Source: Bacteroidota bacterium
GTDB lineage: Bacteria; Bacteroidota; Bacteroidia; AKYH767-A; 2013-40CM-41-45
DNA: 64,000 nt
Direction of reading: 5' to 3'
NCBI GenBank assembly: GCA_016711505.1
Contig: JADJSV010000001.1
Coordinates: 496,001 to 560,000, forward strand
In this document: one piece after another, positions 26,701 through 34,473 of the stretch
How the letters are laid out: each line of letters starts with the position of its first letter
Position numbering within the stretch: position 1 is the first letter of the stretch
Notes under the pieces: generated by a model
Database searches by the model: none
Told to the model about the DNA's origin: nothing
Seen by the model: only the letters and a program-made list of their open reading frames with translations
Made by a program: the position numbers and the translations under genes

Positions 26701-28477
26701 CTGTATTTGCAGTAACTGTAGCAGTACTTGCAGTTGCATTTCCGTATTGATCCTGAATAAATACACTTGGTTGATCTACCAATACACCGCCGTTGAGTGC
26801 AGGTGCAGTTGGTTGAATATTTATAGCAAGTTGATAGTCTGCTCCAGCTCCAATTGTTTGCATAACTGATGCATCATCATAGCCAAGTGCTGAAACTGTC
26901 ACCGTTTCAGTTCCTGCAACATGTAATGCAGTATTTCCACCTGTTGGTTTCAAAGTTAATATCCCTGCAGAAAGTGAATAATCTGTTCCTGGTGTTAAAA
27001 CTGCAGCACCATACGTTACCGATGTTACAGCAGCTCTCCATGAAGCATCATCAGAAAATGTAATGTCAAAGTCTGCGTCAACTGTTGCAGTTGCGGCTAC
27101 CAATGTTGGAGGTGTTAAGCCTGCCGGTGCCGGAATATTAAATGATGCTGATGAAACAGAAACTAAACCGGGCGATGTGAAACTAATTGTTGCACCAATT
27201 ACCGCTGCCGCACTTGTTGCTGATAGTCCACTGAAAGTAGCAGTACCACTAACTCCGGTTGCAGTTGTCGACCCTGTCGGTGTCCATGATCCAGAACCGG
27301 TGTTCGCTGTAACAATTGCTGTACTTGTTGTTGCATTTCCATATTGATCCTGAATAAATACGCTTGGCTGAACTGCTAATGCTGCACCATTTGAAGCTGG
27401 TGCAGTCGGCTCAACATCCATTGCAAGTTGAAAGTCAGCTCCGGCACCGATTGGTTGGCTAACTGTTGCATCTGTATATCCTGTTGCAATAACAGTGACT
27501 GTTTCAGTTCCTGCTATGTGTAATGCTCCATTGCCTCCTGTTGGTTTTAAAGTTAAAATACCTGCAGCGAATGAATAATCTGTTCCTAATGTCAATGTTG
27601 TTGCTCCGTATTTAACAGAAGTAACTGCCGCTCTCCAAGCCGGATCATCAGTAAAAGTGATATCAAAATCTGCATCTACTGTTCCTGTGCCGGCAGTGAG
27701 TGTTGGTGTTACTGTTGCAGATGTAGAAGTAACAGAAATATTATCAATTGAAATTTTAGGTTGAGAACCTGAAGGTGATGGTAAACCACCTGTAGAAGTA
27801 CTATGTTCATAAAATCTCAATCTTGCTGTAGCTGAATTATTGAATGCAACCGGTAAAGCAATACTTGTTATACTTGCGCTTCCACTGACATTGTTCCTTG
27901 CAGCATAAGGCAGGTTTGTTCCTGTCAATTCCGTAAAAATTGTTCCGTCCGTCGAATAGAACAACTTCAGTTTTGAGTCTCGATTTCCGGTAGAATTAAA
28001 TACTGTTGCAGCGTCGAAACTGATCGTACCGGCATTTCTTCCCGTGAAATCCAGAAATAGATCAATTGCGCATGAGTTTGCTGTACTGGTTGAAAGCAAA
28101 ACAATCGTGGCAGAACCTCTTTGAACTCCACCGCCGGAACCTGATGCAAATGTAGCTGTACTTGTTGAGGTTTTCACTCCATCTCCGACTGTTCCGGTAG
28201 AATTAACAAGAACAGAACTCCATTCAACACAATCTGTTCCATTAAATCCATTTGGCCAGTTGGTAGAATTGGATATATTTAAAAAATCTTCAGAATAATT
28301 TCCACCGGACATTATATAAGGTGTTTGTCCCCAGCTTTTCTCTAGCCCTGTTGCAAAAAATAAAATCGACAGTACTATAATAGCGAATGTCGGTTTTCTG
28401 AAATGAAATACATTTTGTAAGTCTGTGTTTGCAGCGTTTGCATTTTGACCTTTAAGTGTGTAGTTCTTAGGATTCAT
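20786..28477 (-). CDS. 5' fragment of giant gene: signal peptide, Ig-like and beta-helix modules
   Basis: 2,563 residues. A hydrophobic signal segment lies at about residues 29-50. Then: a lectin- or jelly-roll-like N-terminal domain (52-250), two near-identical Ig-like modules starting VDADFDITF (about 255-650, 199-codon period; they recall the DUF1533/haemoglobin-interacting domain family, moderate confidence), a further beta-sandwich region, two copies of a module containing CETCR and RMAGFWATAFD (about 1033-1310 and 1725-2003), a beta-helix between them, beta-helix copy 1 (21537-22452), an SprB unit and the start of another beta-helix. It ends at TGA 20786-20788; a 1-bp insertion at 20796-20797 and a 1-bp deletion at 20766-20767 explain the stop. 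ATG 28477 is the natural start because it precedes the signal peptide. Confidence 0.82.
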   Translation of the reverse strand: MNPKNYTLKGQNANAANTDLQNVFHFRKPTFAIIVLSILFFATGLEKSWGQTPYIMSGGNYSEDFLNISNSTNWPNGFNGTDCVEWSSVLVNSTGTVGDGVKTSTSTATFASGSGGGVQRGSATIVLLSTSTANSCAIDLFLDFTGRNAGTISFDAATVFNSTGNRDSKLKLFYSTDGTIFTELTGTNLPYAARNNVSGSASITSIALPVAFNNSATARLRFYEHSTSTGGLPSPSGSQPKISIDNISVTSTSATVTPTLTAGTGTVDADFDITFTDDPAWRAAVTSVKYGATTLTLGTDYSFAAGILTLKPTGGNGALHIAGTETVTVIATGYTDATVSQPIGAGADFQLAMDVEPTAPASNGAALAVQPSVFIQDQYGNATTSTAIVTANTGSGSWTPTGSTTATGVSGTATFSGLSATSAAAVIGATISFTSPGLVSVSSASFNIPAPAGLTPPTLVAATATVDADFDITFSDDASWRAAVTSVTYGAAVLTPGTDYSLSAGILTLKPTGGNTALHVAGTETVTVSALGYDDASVMQTIGAGADYQLAINIQPTAPALNGGVLVDQPSVFIQDQYGNATASTATVTANTGSGAWTPGGSTTANGVSGTATFSGLTATSLSSVTGATIDFTSPGLVSVSSDPFNIPAPAADHIVFVNTPTDGVTNSYLNSFTVEALRADNSLDNTFTGSVVISIATGSGTLLGTLTKNAFAGVATFNDIKLDAADTYTLNANSGAFSQITSGSIVVIYPIAKWTFDASTIATPGPTAIFTVGSALAEEGLQTSGSEFSALHASSATVWAANAGNGSVRCATSDHWALNDYYQFQVNTSNFHSIGVSFEQTGSNTGPNNFIFSYSPDGVNFTVVSNFNITNDSWSATTPKSASKHSFDLSAVTELNGLSSAYFRLVCNSTNAISGSFGTGGTNRVDNFTVTGTACTSPTSFAVTGGGSYCTGGSGVAVGLASSETGVNYQLILDGVTNVGSPEAGTGLAINFGDQTTAGTYTVVATNSTTSCTASMSGSAAVSTTVCAPACGVTNDFSAAVTTGPVSAANTWYTDRFAPSGFTSPVVFGGDDRLQVNIDAADCETCRGGFNGAFYNTQGRKFDLPASTISSQIDLYVPSAWATTNKRMAGFWATAFDAGNAVSAFPILEFTSDLSDPRFRAYETGTGTWIDMGLPTGFSYDTWVTLRIDLLPSGEFRYSVNDLRAETSTSAPDASVQLGNVILQGHNTLAGVTYDIYWDNFTYSPIYANVVSAGSLTCTTGSVNVTVSAVGGEAPYSGEGTFNVGAGTHTYTVTDNNSCSNTASIIISGAPAHTGTKWYVNDNSLSADVFTTAVGNAGNTGTATCPFSTISQAIAACVAGDTIYVDAGSFNENIVITKALTLIGSGPASTILTPTVACTGDGISIGVANVNISNLAVTGFNYGIRTSSSTINLYNVESNSNCQYGINTGNGTNGLSIIKCKFNNNNVGGWRAGTGDNVSNVLMDSSEVKSNGTTLNGFGIFIAAGTPAANTFDYITIKNSDFSNNLEKGMYFEKLRHALIDNVVIDNSGVDPNYGFNNGIDINLKYDSYSDITIQNSTITNCGSMGTASAINNPSALAIKARDDSPSYNTDPASLSGFVMMNNYISGPVNGLRIGEFNKVNSSPTGITVTNNDFGNSYSNNAVLNTTSNTGINISCNWYNTTNNSVIAGLHSNIASYTPYLIGGADGSVNPGFQPSASCTGLPCSTDNDFSSAVTIGATAASNTWYTDRFAPAGFVSPVVFGGDARLQQSISASDCETCRVGFNTAFYNTQGRKFDLPAGTRSSQIDLYIPSAWSTSGKRMAGFWATAFDISDAVSGFPILEFTSDLSNPRFRAYETGTGTWIDMGLPSGFTYDSWVTLKIDVLPSGEFRYSVNDLQAETSTSAPDASVRLANVILQGHNTLAGVTYDIYWDNFTYSQIFANVVVTGALDCNVSSVSINVSAVGGQSPYSGEGTFTVGAGTYTYTVTDANSCSASATTTVTASFATPVHNTNTGLNYCTIQAAINAVQTLNGHSITVDAGTYNEDVTVNKQLTITGAGIGSSIVSGPIGGGGSTFQVSASNVVIDGFTITRDGNNTTDWNNSGLNSAGIAIQGLTASAEVRYCEITGMRTAIDVNNSNGNNFHNNNIHFNRTGLIFRNQTDNTTLTNNFISDNWTVGVLFLDASSGTNIPVQSAINSSFNNNDISGNWYGQIVDRQTGGSLPAAGSNLKNFTCNWYGVISPVVSTSNSAEPGYSAQIPVAYGGSAVAPGGQPDILGAASANFVYTPYLTGGTDLGGNANDGFQPAAACSAPCALIVSTSSTNTTCPSNNNGTATVTISSGGVSPYTYLWSNAATTSTISGLTAGTYTVTVTDVNGCTASSSIAVTASLAGPVHNLNTGLNYCTIQAAISAVTTLNGHTITIDPGTYNEQVLVNKSLTIQASSTQPTVDFTGTVSGKPALFDISANNVTIDNIHFNVDLSKLKSAIIASGAAIDNIIIQNNIIDAYGTPAAGTYSDRNAVSINYTGNTNYRVATGGVNSITFDNNTVNGILPQSFFRAGIGNG
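21537..22452 (-). repeat. Beta-helix module, copy 1
   Basis: 916 bp. Almost identical in DNA to copy 3 over the left half and to copy 2 over parts of the right half, which suggests exchange between copies. Confidence 0.88.
22465..23300 (-). repeat. CETCR/ATAFD module, second copy
   Basis: About 836 bp, encoding a beta-sandwich-like segment (TWYTDRFAP, CETCR, ATAFD, YDIYWDNFTYS) followed by an SprB-like unit. Same order and length as 24545-25380. No named family recognised with confidence. Confidence 0.8.
24545..25380 (-). repeat. CETCR/ATAFD module, first copy
   Basis: Paralogous to 22465-23300. The two copies are separated by a distinct beta-helix region (about 23310-24540), so the duplication unit includes the module but not the helix next to it. 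Confidence 0.8.
26525..27715 (-). repeat. Two tandem Ig-like modules with 597-bp period
   Basis: Matching text recurs exactly 597 bp apart (27423 and 26826 for the same 10-mer). Each module encodes VDADFDITF at its start, then QDQYGNAT and a FNIPAPA linker. In-frame period of 199 codons. Confidence 0.85.
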
Positions 28478-28562
28478 GTTATGTTTGTTTTGTTTGTTTT
28501 AAAGGGAAGGAGAGAATGCCCGGTATCGGAGCTTAAAAATAATTATTTTGTAAATTGATGTT

Positions 28563-28590
28563 GAAAGACTTTATTATTGTAAAGTCTTTC
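28563..28590 (-). promoter_or_regulatory. Perfect 11-bp hairpin 86 bp upstream of the giant gene
   Basis: GAAAGACTTTA (28563-28573) pairs with TAAAGTCTTTC (28580-28590) around a 6-base loop. It would fall in the leader of the giant gene if transcription starts further upstream. It lacks a U run on either strand, so a leader structure is as likely as a terminator. Confidence 0.45.
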
Positions 28591-29858
28591 GCAATCGTCT
28601 CAATTTGTCGTGTTGCGGAACAGATTTTAAAAAACTGAACACTACAAATTCATGTACTAAAAAATCCTTGCTTTTGTAGTTTGGGAAATTCGTTCCTGAT
28701 TTGCTTAAAATAAATTTAGCACGTAATAAAACAGAAGTGAAAAATAAAAACAACTTCGAATTAATTAAATGTTGTGTTTTCATCATATATGTGTTCATTA
28801 TTGACCATATAATACAAAAACCAAAAGGCAAACCAATCCTATCTCAAGACTGAGTCACGTTACTATCAAGAATAAATGAGTGTTTCGAATTTCAAGACAA
28901 TTTTCGTGGGTTAACTAGAATAATTCTGAGTGAGTTCAGAAGTGCGGTTTGTGTTTGATTTAAGTGTGTTTGTTAGTAATATGCTGTATAGTTGTTATCA
29001 AGAATTAAATTTCATTGAATCATTTTGAAATAAATTTATTTTCTCGTCTATTAAAATAAATTAATGCAATCTAAATGATTCATGAATTATTTAGTGCCGA
29101 TATTGATCTGGTAAAAAGTCAAAAAAGGCAAATAATAAATCAATGCTATAAACTTCTAATTCCAAACTTAAACAACAGTCTAACTTCATTATTGAAATTA
29201 AAATTTATTGCTTGTTTCTGATTGAAATACTTTTATAATTTTTTTATCAGGGGCACTAAATTAGAAATAATATTTAAAGAACAAAATGATTTTAATATTA
29301 ACCTTTCATGTAAACTCAGTAAAGACAGGTTGTTTGGGGCATAATATCCGCTTTTAATAAAAAAAACAAAACATATGAGCCAATAATTCATGTTCAATTA
29401 CTTTTCAACAATAAATATTTATATGGCATTTTATGTACCTATCTCAAAAAAATCGACTCGAAATATTTTTCAATTTATAGATGGAGTAATATTAAATGAG
29501 TGAAAATAATGTTAAAAGTAACTGACACGAAATAATCTCAACCTGAAATGGAATTAAGACTTGATAATTATCCTGCATCCTTTAAGAAGATCCAAAATTG
29601 TTTATTGAAAATATTTTAATGGCTCGGTACTATTCGGATCTATCTGACCAAACCTGTTTTTATAAATTGAAATTAAAAATCCGGTGAACTTTAAATCGTT
29701 CGAGTCCAGCCTATCAGTTAGATAAGAGGAGTATGAACCATGATCAAATATTTCAATATACCAACGGAATGGATCTAAGCAATAAAATAAATTTGAATCT
29801 CTGGGTAAACGGTTGAAAATGATTTTTAAATTAAAAAGAAGACATAAATATCAGGTAC

Positions 29859-29895
29859 GAAAAAACCCCTGTAATCTAGTGATTATCAGGGGTTT
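29859..29895 (-). terminator. Terminator downstream of tRNA-Lys
   Basis: On the minus strand AAACCCCTGATAATC pairs with GATTACAGGGGTTT around a short loop, followed by a T run, 12 bp beyond the tRNA 3' end. Confidence 0.85.
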
Positions 29896-29906
29896 AGTTT
29901 GCGATG

Positions 29907-29980
29907 TGATCCCGCTGGGACTCGAACCCAGGGCCCATACATTAAAAGTGTATTGCTCTACCAACTGAGCTACGGAATCA
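29907..29980 (-). tRNA. trnK: tRNA-Lys (anticodon TTT)
   Basis: 74-nt tRNA read on the minus strand. The D arm (AGCTCAGTTGGTAGAGC), anticodon loop CTTTTAA with TTT anticodon, and T arm (GGGTTCGAGTCCC) are all present. The acceptor stem TGATTCC/GGGATCA closes with one wobble. The 3' CCA is not encoded. Confidence 0.97.
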
Positions 29981-30003
29981 GTACTTGTTTCTTTAAGCGG
30001 CTG

Positions 30004-30011
30004 CAAAAATA
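30004..30011 (-). promoter_or_regulatory. Bacteroidota -7 box for tRNA-Lys
   Basis: Minus-strand TATTTTTG matches TAnnTTTG, 24 bp upstream of the tRNA 5' end. The -33 element is not clear. Confidence 0.55.
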
Positions 30012-30167
30012 GAATTAATCAGCGTAATACCTCGTCTTGTTGAAAAATAATTGAGGAAAAAGTGCATTTTTTTCAGAAGAAATCACCATTTTGAGCGTTT
30101 TAATCTGTAAATACCTTAAAATGAAGGTTAAAGAAATCACACTAATTTAGAAGAAAATTATCCACTT

Positions 30168-30602
30168 ATGAACATTCAATCAGCCAATTCAGACGAATCG
30201 ATCGAAAAGTGTTTTTTGGTCATGAAAACGCTTCGTCCGCATTTAGAAAAAAACTCCTTTGTTGACATAATTAAAGATATGGCAACACGAGGATATAAAC
30301 TGATCTTCATTGAAGAAAATGGAATTGCTCTGGCAGCTTCCGGATATCGTTTTGCAGAACACTTACATTGGGGAAAAGCAATTTACATTGATGATCTCAC
30401 AACACTCCCTGAAGCACGCGGAAAAGGCTACGCTTCTGCTCTGTTGGATCACATTACCTCTGTCGCAAAAGAAAACGGTTGCGCTCAGGTTCATCTGGAT
30501 TCAGGATGCAATCCCGCACGTTATGATGCACATCGACTCTATCTGAAACATGGGTTTAATATTACATCTTTTCATTTTGCAAAAGCGGTAATTAGCGAGT
30601 AG
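30168..30602 (+). CDS. GNAT family N-acetyltransferase
   Basis: 144 residues, the usual length of a single-domain GNAT enzyme, which transfers an acetyl group from acetyl-CoA to an amine. The acetyl-CoA-binding motif A is visible at residues 77-96 with ARGKGYA (83-89) forming the pyrophosphate loop, and the final strand and helix carry RLYLKHGF (123-130), typical of motif B. The substrate cannot be read from the sequence. It stands alone, convergent with the YqgE-like gene, with a strong palindrome between them. ATG 30168 is the only start before the N-terminal helix. Confidence 0.9.
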   Translation: MNIQSANSDESIEKCFLVMKTLRPHLEKNSFVDIIKDMATRGYKLIFIEENGIALAASGYRFAEHLHWGKAIYIDDLTTLPEARGKGYASALLDHITSVAKENGCAQVHLDSGCNPARYDAHRLYLKHGFNITSFHFAKAVISE

Positions 30603-30698
30603 TAATTAATCCTACCTGCCTGCATTTGTCTTACCGCGCACAGGAAACATTAATCATGAATTCAAAAACGCACTGGACAAAAGTTCATTTGAGTGTTA

Positions 30699-30768
30699 TT
30701 CGATGTTCAAAGTTCAAAGTTGGCTTCATAGCATACTACGAAGCCAACTTTGAACTTTGAACATTGAA
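30699..30768. terminator. Long palindrome between convergent genes (TTCAAAG words)
   Basis: Perfect 23-bp arms, 30705-30727 and 30740-30762, extending to 35 bp with one mismatch, loop of 12 bases. Each arm is built from repeats of GTTCAAA, and a further ATTGAAC microrepeat follows. Placement between two convergent stops fits a bidirectional terminator, although there is no clean U run. Confidence 0.75.
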
Positions 30769-30782
30769 CATTGAACTTTGAC

Positions 30783-31373
30783 CTAATTTAGATTCGGATC
30801 TTCCGGAAAATCATTCAGAATTCCATAAACGTGTCCCATACGTTGTAGTACATTTCCCCACATAACTGTAGGCTCTTCAATTAAAATATCGTAAGCATCC
30901 GCTTCAGTGATCCACCAGTTATCTGTCTTTAATTCTTCCTGCAGATCTTTTTTATGCCATGCAGAATAGCCGGCAAGAAATTTTATCTGTTCCGGTTTGA
31001 TCTCTTCAGCTTCGATCATCAGTTTTAATTGTTGGTAATCTCCACCCCAATACAAACCTTCCGAAATCTTATGCGCTCCTTTTAAATGTGGAATGGAATG
31101 TATGTAATAGATCGAATCAAGTTTGATCGATCCACCCCAGTAAATGCAAGCATCAAACTCCGGAAAATCGTCCAGCGCTTCACATACTTTCAATTGCGTT
31201 GGTTTGTTGATGATGAATCCAATTGAACCTTTGCCGGTATGCTGACTGATCAACACAACGGAACGCTTAAAAGTAGGCTCAGGATTAAATGGCTCTGAGA
31301 TCAAAAGTGCTCCTACAAATGGCTTAGGTAAAGTTTTGGCTTTCTTTTTCATACCGGATTCGGCTCGTACCAT
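30783..31373 (-). CDS. YqgE/AlgH family protein
   Basis: 196 residues, matching the YqgE/AlgH (DUF179) family in length and layout: GALLISEP near the N-terminus, FKRSVVLI and GFIINKP in the first half, then YWGGDYQQL and FLAGYSAWHKK, and a C-terminal MWGNVLQRMGH. The biochemical role of this family is not established; it is cytoplasmic and widespread. ATG 31373 gives seven extra residues before MKKKAKTL; the internal ATG at 31352 is an equally plausible start. The gene is last in a minus-strand run after the nuclease-fold protein, 74 bp away. Confidence 0.9.
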   Translation of the reverse strand: MVRAESGMKKKAKTLPKPFVGALLISEPFNPEPTFKRSVVLISQHTGKGSIGFIINKPTQLKVCEALDDFPEFDACIYWGGSIKLDSIYYIHSIPHLKGAHKISEGLYWGGDYQQLKLMIEAEEIKPEQIKFLAGYSAWHKKDLQEELKTDNWWITEADAYDILIEEPTVMWGNVLQRMGHVYGILNDFPEDPNLN

Positions 31374-31447
31374 TTTTAACTCCGAAGGTTTAAAAATGTT
31401 TCCGGCATTTTAAGCCATTTTTTTCAAAAAAAACCAGTTGTTTATCC

Positions 31448-32707
31448 CTATTTACAACTATTTATTTTCCTATTTATCAGTACTTTATCGCCTGAAAGGG
31501 TTAGCAAATAAACGCCGGCACTTACATTGGGACTCAAACCCAATTCAATCATATTTTCGCCATTTTCGTAAAACGAAGGCTGTACTTCCGAAATTAACTT
31601 TCCTGTCATATCACTGATCGAAAGTTTCAATTCCTCACGTTTCAAAAGATTGAAGCGCACGACAGATCGCTCTGTCACCGGATTTGGAAAAACTTCCATA
31701 GAACTTACTGAAGTATTCAGTTCATCAATTCCAATCGTCCGGCCAAATTTGAGGATCATTTCCACAGGCAAGTGATCGGAACAATTGTAAAGTGCCATTG
31801 CTATGTTAGAAGGAACAGCAGCATTTGGTCCATTATTGATCGCCCGGTCAAAGTGATTTCCATCGTTACCAATATTGTTAAAAGTTCCCGGCTCATAATA
31901 AACCCCATCCGGAAGTGCTACACCATTTGAATAAAGGATCATATCAAACCTGTCATTCATACCGCCCGTTGAACCACCGCCTACTGAATTCAGTCGGGTC
32001 GATTGCGTATGGTGCCGTGCATATCCGGAATAATTCCAGGTGCCACTTATATTTATCGGATCAATAAAATTTCCATCGTTGATTCCATTATCATACAACA
32101 AAGCTGCATACCCCGGTTCGAAGGAACTGTAGAAATTAAAATCACCTGCTACAAGAAAATTTGTTCCTTCAGGAAAAGCATTGGTAACATCCCTCAGTAA
32201 TAATACTTCATCGCGACGATTTGTTTCAAATCCCTGACTCGCTTTTAAATGAACTGCAAAAATATGAATAGTATCTCCTGTTCCGATAAACTTCAGTGTA
32301 TAATGACTTATATCCCGCAGTGCAGTTATGATTGGCACATTCGATATAAATTCAAAAAGTGAATCGTTATAATAAATTGCATTATCTGAATCATAACCAT
32401 TAATGTATGTTCCTTGCGCAAAGTGACCTTGTCCGGAGTTCATAACATTCGATAAAAACCAACCTGCTCCTGTAGCAGAAGTGTTCTCCATTGTCACCAC
32501 CAGATCCGGATTGGAATATTGCATTACTTTTCTGTATTCAGGAAAACGCAAAGCTGAATCAGCAGTAGGATTTGAATTTGGAAAATTCAGGATATTCCAC
32601 GACAAAAATTTAACAGGATAGTTTACTGATATCTGAGCAAAAGAATTTCCCTGTAAAATAAAGAAGAGGAATGATATGATCATTCCTCTTAAAGTTAGTT
32701 TGAACAT
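31448..32707 (-). CDS. Secreted endonuclease/exonuclease/phosphatase-fold protein with T9SS sorting domain
   Basis: About 419 residues. Signal peptide (LRGMIISFLFFILQGNSFAQ), then an endonuclease/exonuclease/phosphatase domain: FLSWNILNF at the start, VAGDFNF carrying the metal and catalytic Asp/Asn, MNDRFDMIL and CSDHLPVEM with the catalytic Asp-His pair. The last 80 residues form a type A sorting domain (VFPNPVTERS). It should act outside the cell or on its surface on nucleic acid, a phosphodiester or a phospholipid; the substrate is unknown. I chose ATG 32707, 8 bp after the S41 stop, because the upstream ATG at 32728 overlaps that gene and adds seven residues before the signal peptide. 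Probably co-transcribed with the S41 peptidase. Confidence 0.85.
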   Translation of the reverse strand: MFKLTLRGMIISFLFFILQGNSFAQISVNYPVKFLSWNILNFPNSNPTADSALRFPEYRKVMQYSNPDLVVTMENTSATGAGWFLSNVMNSGQGHFAQGTYINGYDSDNAIYYNDSLFEFISNVPIITALRDISHYTLKFIGTGDTIHIFAVHLKASQGFETNRRDEVLLLRDVTNAFPEGTNFLVAGDFNFYSSFEPGYAALLYDNGINDGNFIDPINISGTWNYSGYARHHTQSTRLNSVGGGSTGGMNDRFDMILYSNGVALPDGVYYEPGTFNNIGNDGNHFDRAINNGPNAAVPSNIAMALYNCSDHLPVEMILKFGRTIGIDELNTSVSSMEVFPNPVTERSVVRFNLLKREELKLSISDMTGKLISEVQPSFYENGENMIELGLSPNVSAGVYLLTLSGDKVLINRKINSCK

Positions 32708-32714
32708 TCGTAAT

Positions 32715-34315
32715 TTATTTAGCTGCAATTTTCATTTTTTCAAATGTATTTCCATTGATAGCATCAATCGCTTTCTTTAATGCATTATTCAAATCATTTA
32801 TCACTTCAAAATATGCATTTGTATCCCAGAGATTTCTGGCAAGTAATGCTTTCAGTTGAATTCTCAATGCAGCTTCGGAAGTTTTTAATCCGGCATCATC
32901 TTTCTTCACACCGGCTTTTTCACCGGCAGCAAGAAATTCACCGAATAACTTATCATCAAGAACAAAAGTGCTTTTGAAAGCTTCAATGTTCGGATACTTC
33001 TTAAGTAATTCTGCACGGTGATTATCTGTATAAGTCAAACTAAAATCACCTAAAACTCCTTTTCGTAACAAGTCAGTATAGAAGGTTGAATTGTTACTCG
33101 TATCTAAAGGTACGAAAAGATCCGGCATAATACCACCGCCACCTTTCACAAGCCTTTTTGAATTGGTATAATAGTTTGTTGAATCCTCAAATTTCACACT
33201 GTCAGCACTGAATAATTCACCACTTTTAACCCGATTTGAGAAATCCAGTTCGTATTCGTCTTCTTCACCCAACTTATACGGTTTCTGAATATTTCTACCT
33301 GAAGGTGTGTAATAATGTGCAACCGTTAAACGGATTGCAGAACCATCAGGCAATTGAAATGGTTTTTGAACAAGACCTTTTCCGAATGAACGTCGACCTA
33401 TAATCAGTCCTCTATCCCAATCCTGAACTGCTCCTGAAACGATTTCACTCGCTGAAGCTGAAGATTCATCTACAAGAATGGCAAGCTTTCCTTTTTCCCA
33501 GCCACCGATCACTGATGAATTATAATCTTCCGGCGGACTTGTACGACCACGGGTGAAAACTATCTTTTTTCCTTCCGATAAAAATTCATCAGACAGTTCT
33601 ACTGCTCTGTTCAGATATCCGCCACCGTTTCCTTGTAGATCAAGAATAAGACTTTCAAGCCCACTCTTCTTAAGTTTTGCAAGTGCTGCTTTGAATTCAT
33701 CAACTGTAGAATCAGCAAATCTGGAAATTTTTATATAACCTATTGTTGGTGTTACCATATATGCAGCGTCAAGTGAAAAAATTGGAATCTGATCGCGTGT
33801 AATTGTATAATCGATCAAGTCTGTAAGACCACGACGATAAATACTCACAATAACCTTTGTACCTTTATCACCTCTGAGTTTTTTGAAGACATCATTATTA
33901 GTGATCTTAACATTGGCAACACCTTTTCCATCGATCTTGACAATTCTGTCTCCGGCACGAATGCCTAATTTTTCAGAAGGACCACCGGGAATAGGTTGAG
34001 TTACAAGAATTGTATCCTCATGGATATTGAACTGAACTCCGATGCCCTCAAACCTTCCCACCAAAGGCTCATTCATTTCCCGCATTTCTTCAACAGGAAT
34101 ATAAACTGAAGGCGGATCAAGATCTTTAACCATTGCTCTTAATGCATCCTCAGTAAGTCTTTTAGAATCTACCGTGTCGACGTATGCATATTTAATCAAC
34201 TCCAGTGCATAATTGAACTTGTCTTGCGGTGGAGCTAACTGAGCTGTTATCTGAGACGATAAAAAATACCGCCAAGAAGAAACGAACTAATTTTATTGAT
34301 TGAATTTTTCAACAT
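32715..34315 (-). CDS. S41 family C-terminal processing peptidase (apparent frameshift in signal peptide)
   Basis: Periplasmic serine protease of the CtpA/tricorn-like S41 family, with Ser-Lys dyad. A PDZ domain (VGRFEGIGVQF to KVIVSIYRRG) precedes the catalytic domain, with LILDLQGNGGGY, DESSASASE (nucleophile region) and SFGKGLVQK (general-base Lys). The intact frame begins only at 34199 without a signal peptide. Upstream, ATG 34315 starts a hydrophobic signal sequence that reaches six T at 34261-34266 (minus strand) and then stops. One more T would give GGIFLSSQITAQLAPPQDK and join both parts into a 533-residue protein, the normal length for the family. A promoter box lies just upstream. 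Sequencing error is the simplest explanation; a slippage switch is possible. Confidence 0.85.
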
Positions 34316-34337
34316 ACTTAATTTTTATTATGTAACA

Positions 34338-34345
34338 CAAAGATA
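34338..34345 (-). promoter_or_regulatory. Bacteroidota -7 box for the S41 peptidase
   Basis: Minus-strand TATCTTTG matches TAnnTTTG, 22 bp upstream of ATG 34315. Its position supports that upstream start. Confidence 0.6.
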
Positions 34346-34473
34346 AGGGCAAATGATGTTAAGAAAACGCTAAATCCTCGGGAAATATTAAATGAAATGT
34401 CACAAATCATCGTGGTTTTACTCAAATCAATTCAAAATTCATCCTTTCAACATTTTTGACTCCCTTTTCACTC

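Larger units (their letters stand above)
11983..28477 (-). pseudogene. Single 16.5-kb giant surface-protein gene, interrupted by small indels
   Basis: Four consecutive minus-strand ORFs read as one modular protein of roughly 5,500 residues: signal peptide at the right end (28477), T9SS sorting domain only at the left end (11983). The breaks are small and local. At 20766-20797 a +1 and a -1 indel compensate and expose a TGA. At 16200-16300 and 14140-14370 several indels occur within otherwise recognisable repeats. As sequenced, only the last piece has the sorting domain, so secretion of the full protein would fail. Since guaB and two other genes here carry single homopolymer errors, sequencing or assembly error is the likelier cause than true decay. 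The fragments are annotated separately. Confidence 0.75.
28478..29906. other. Gene-poor AT-rich region upstream of the giant gene
   Basis: About 1.4 kb between the giant gene start and tRNA-Lys. The only longer ORF (85 codons, 28574-28831, minus) has no family features and ends inside a hairpin, so I do not call it. The giant gene's promoter and 5' UTR must lie here; no clear TAnnTTTG box was found on the minus strand. Apart from the hairpin at 28563-28590 and the terminator at 29859-29895, I see nothing. Confidence 0.6.

Noticed and set aside
28574..28831. 85-codon minus-strand ORF upstream of the giant gene
   Set aside because: Low-complexity composition, no family resemblance, and its stop lies inside a hairpin; more likely untranslated leader.
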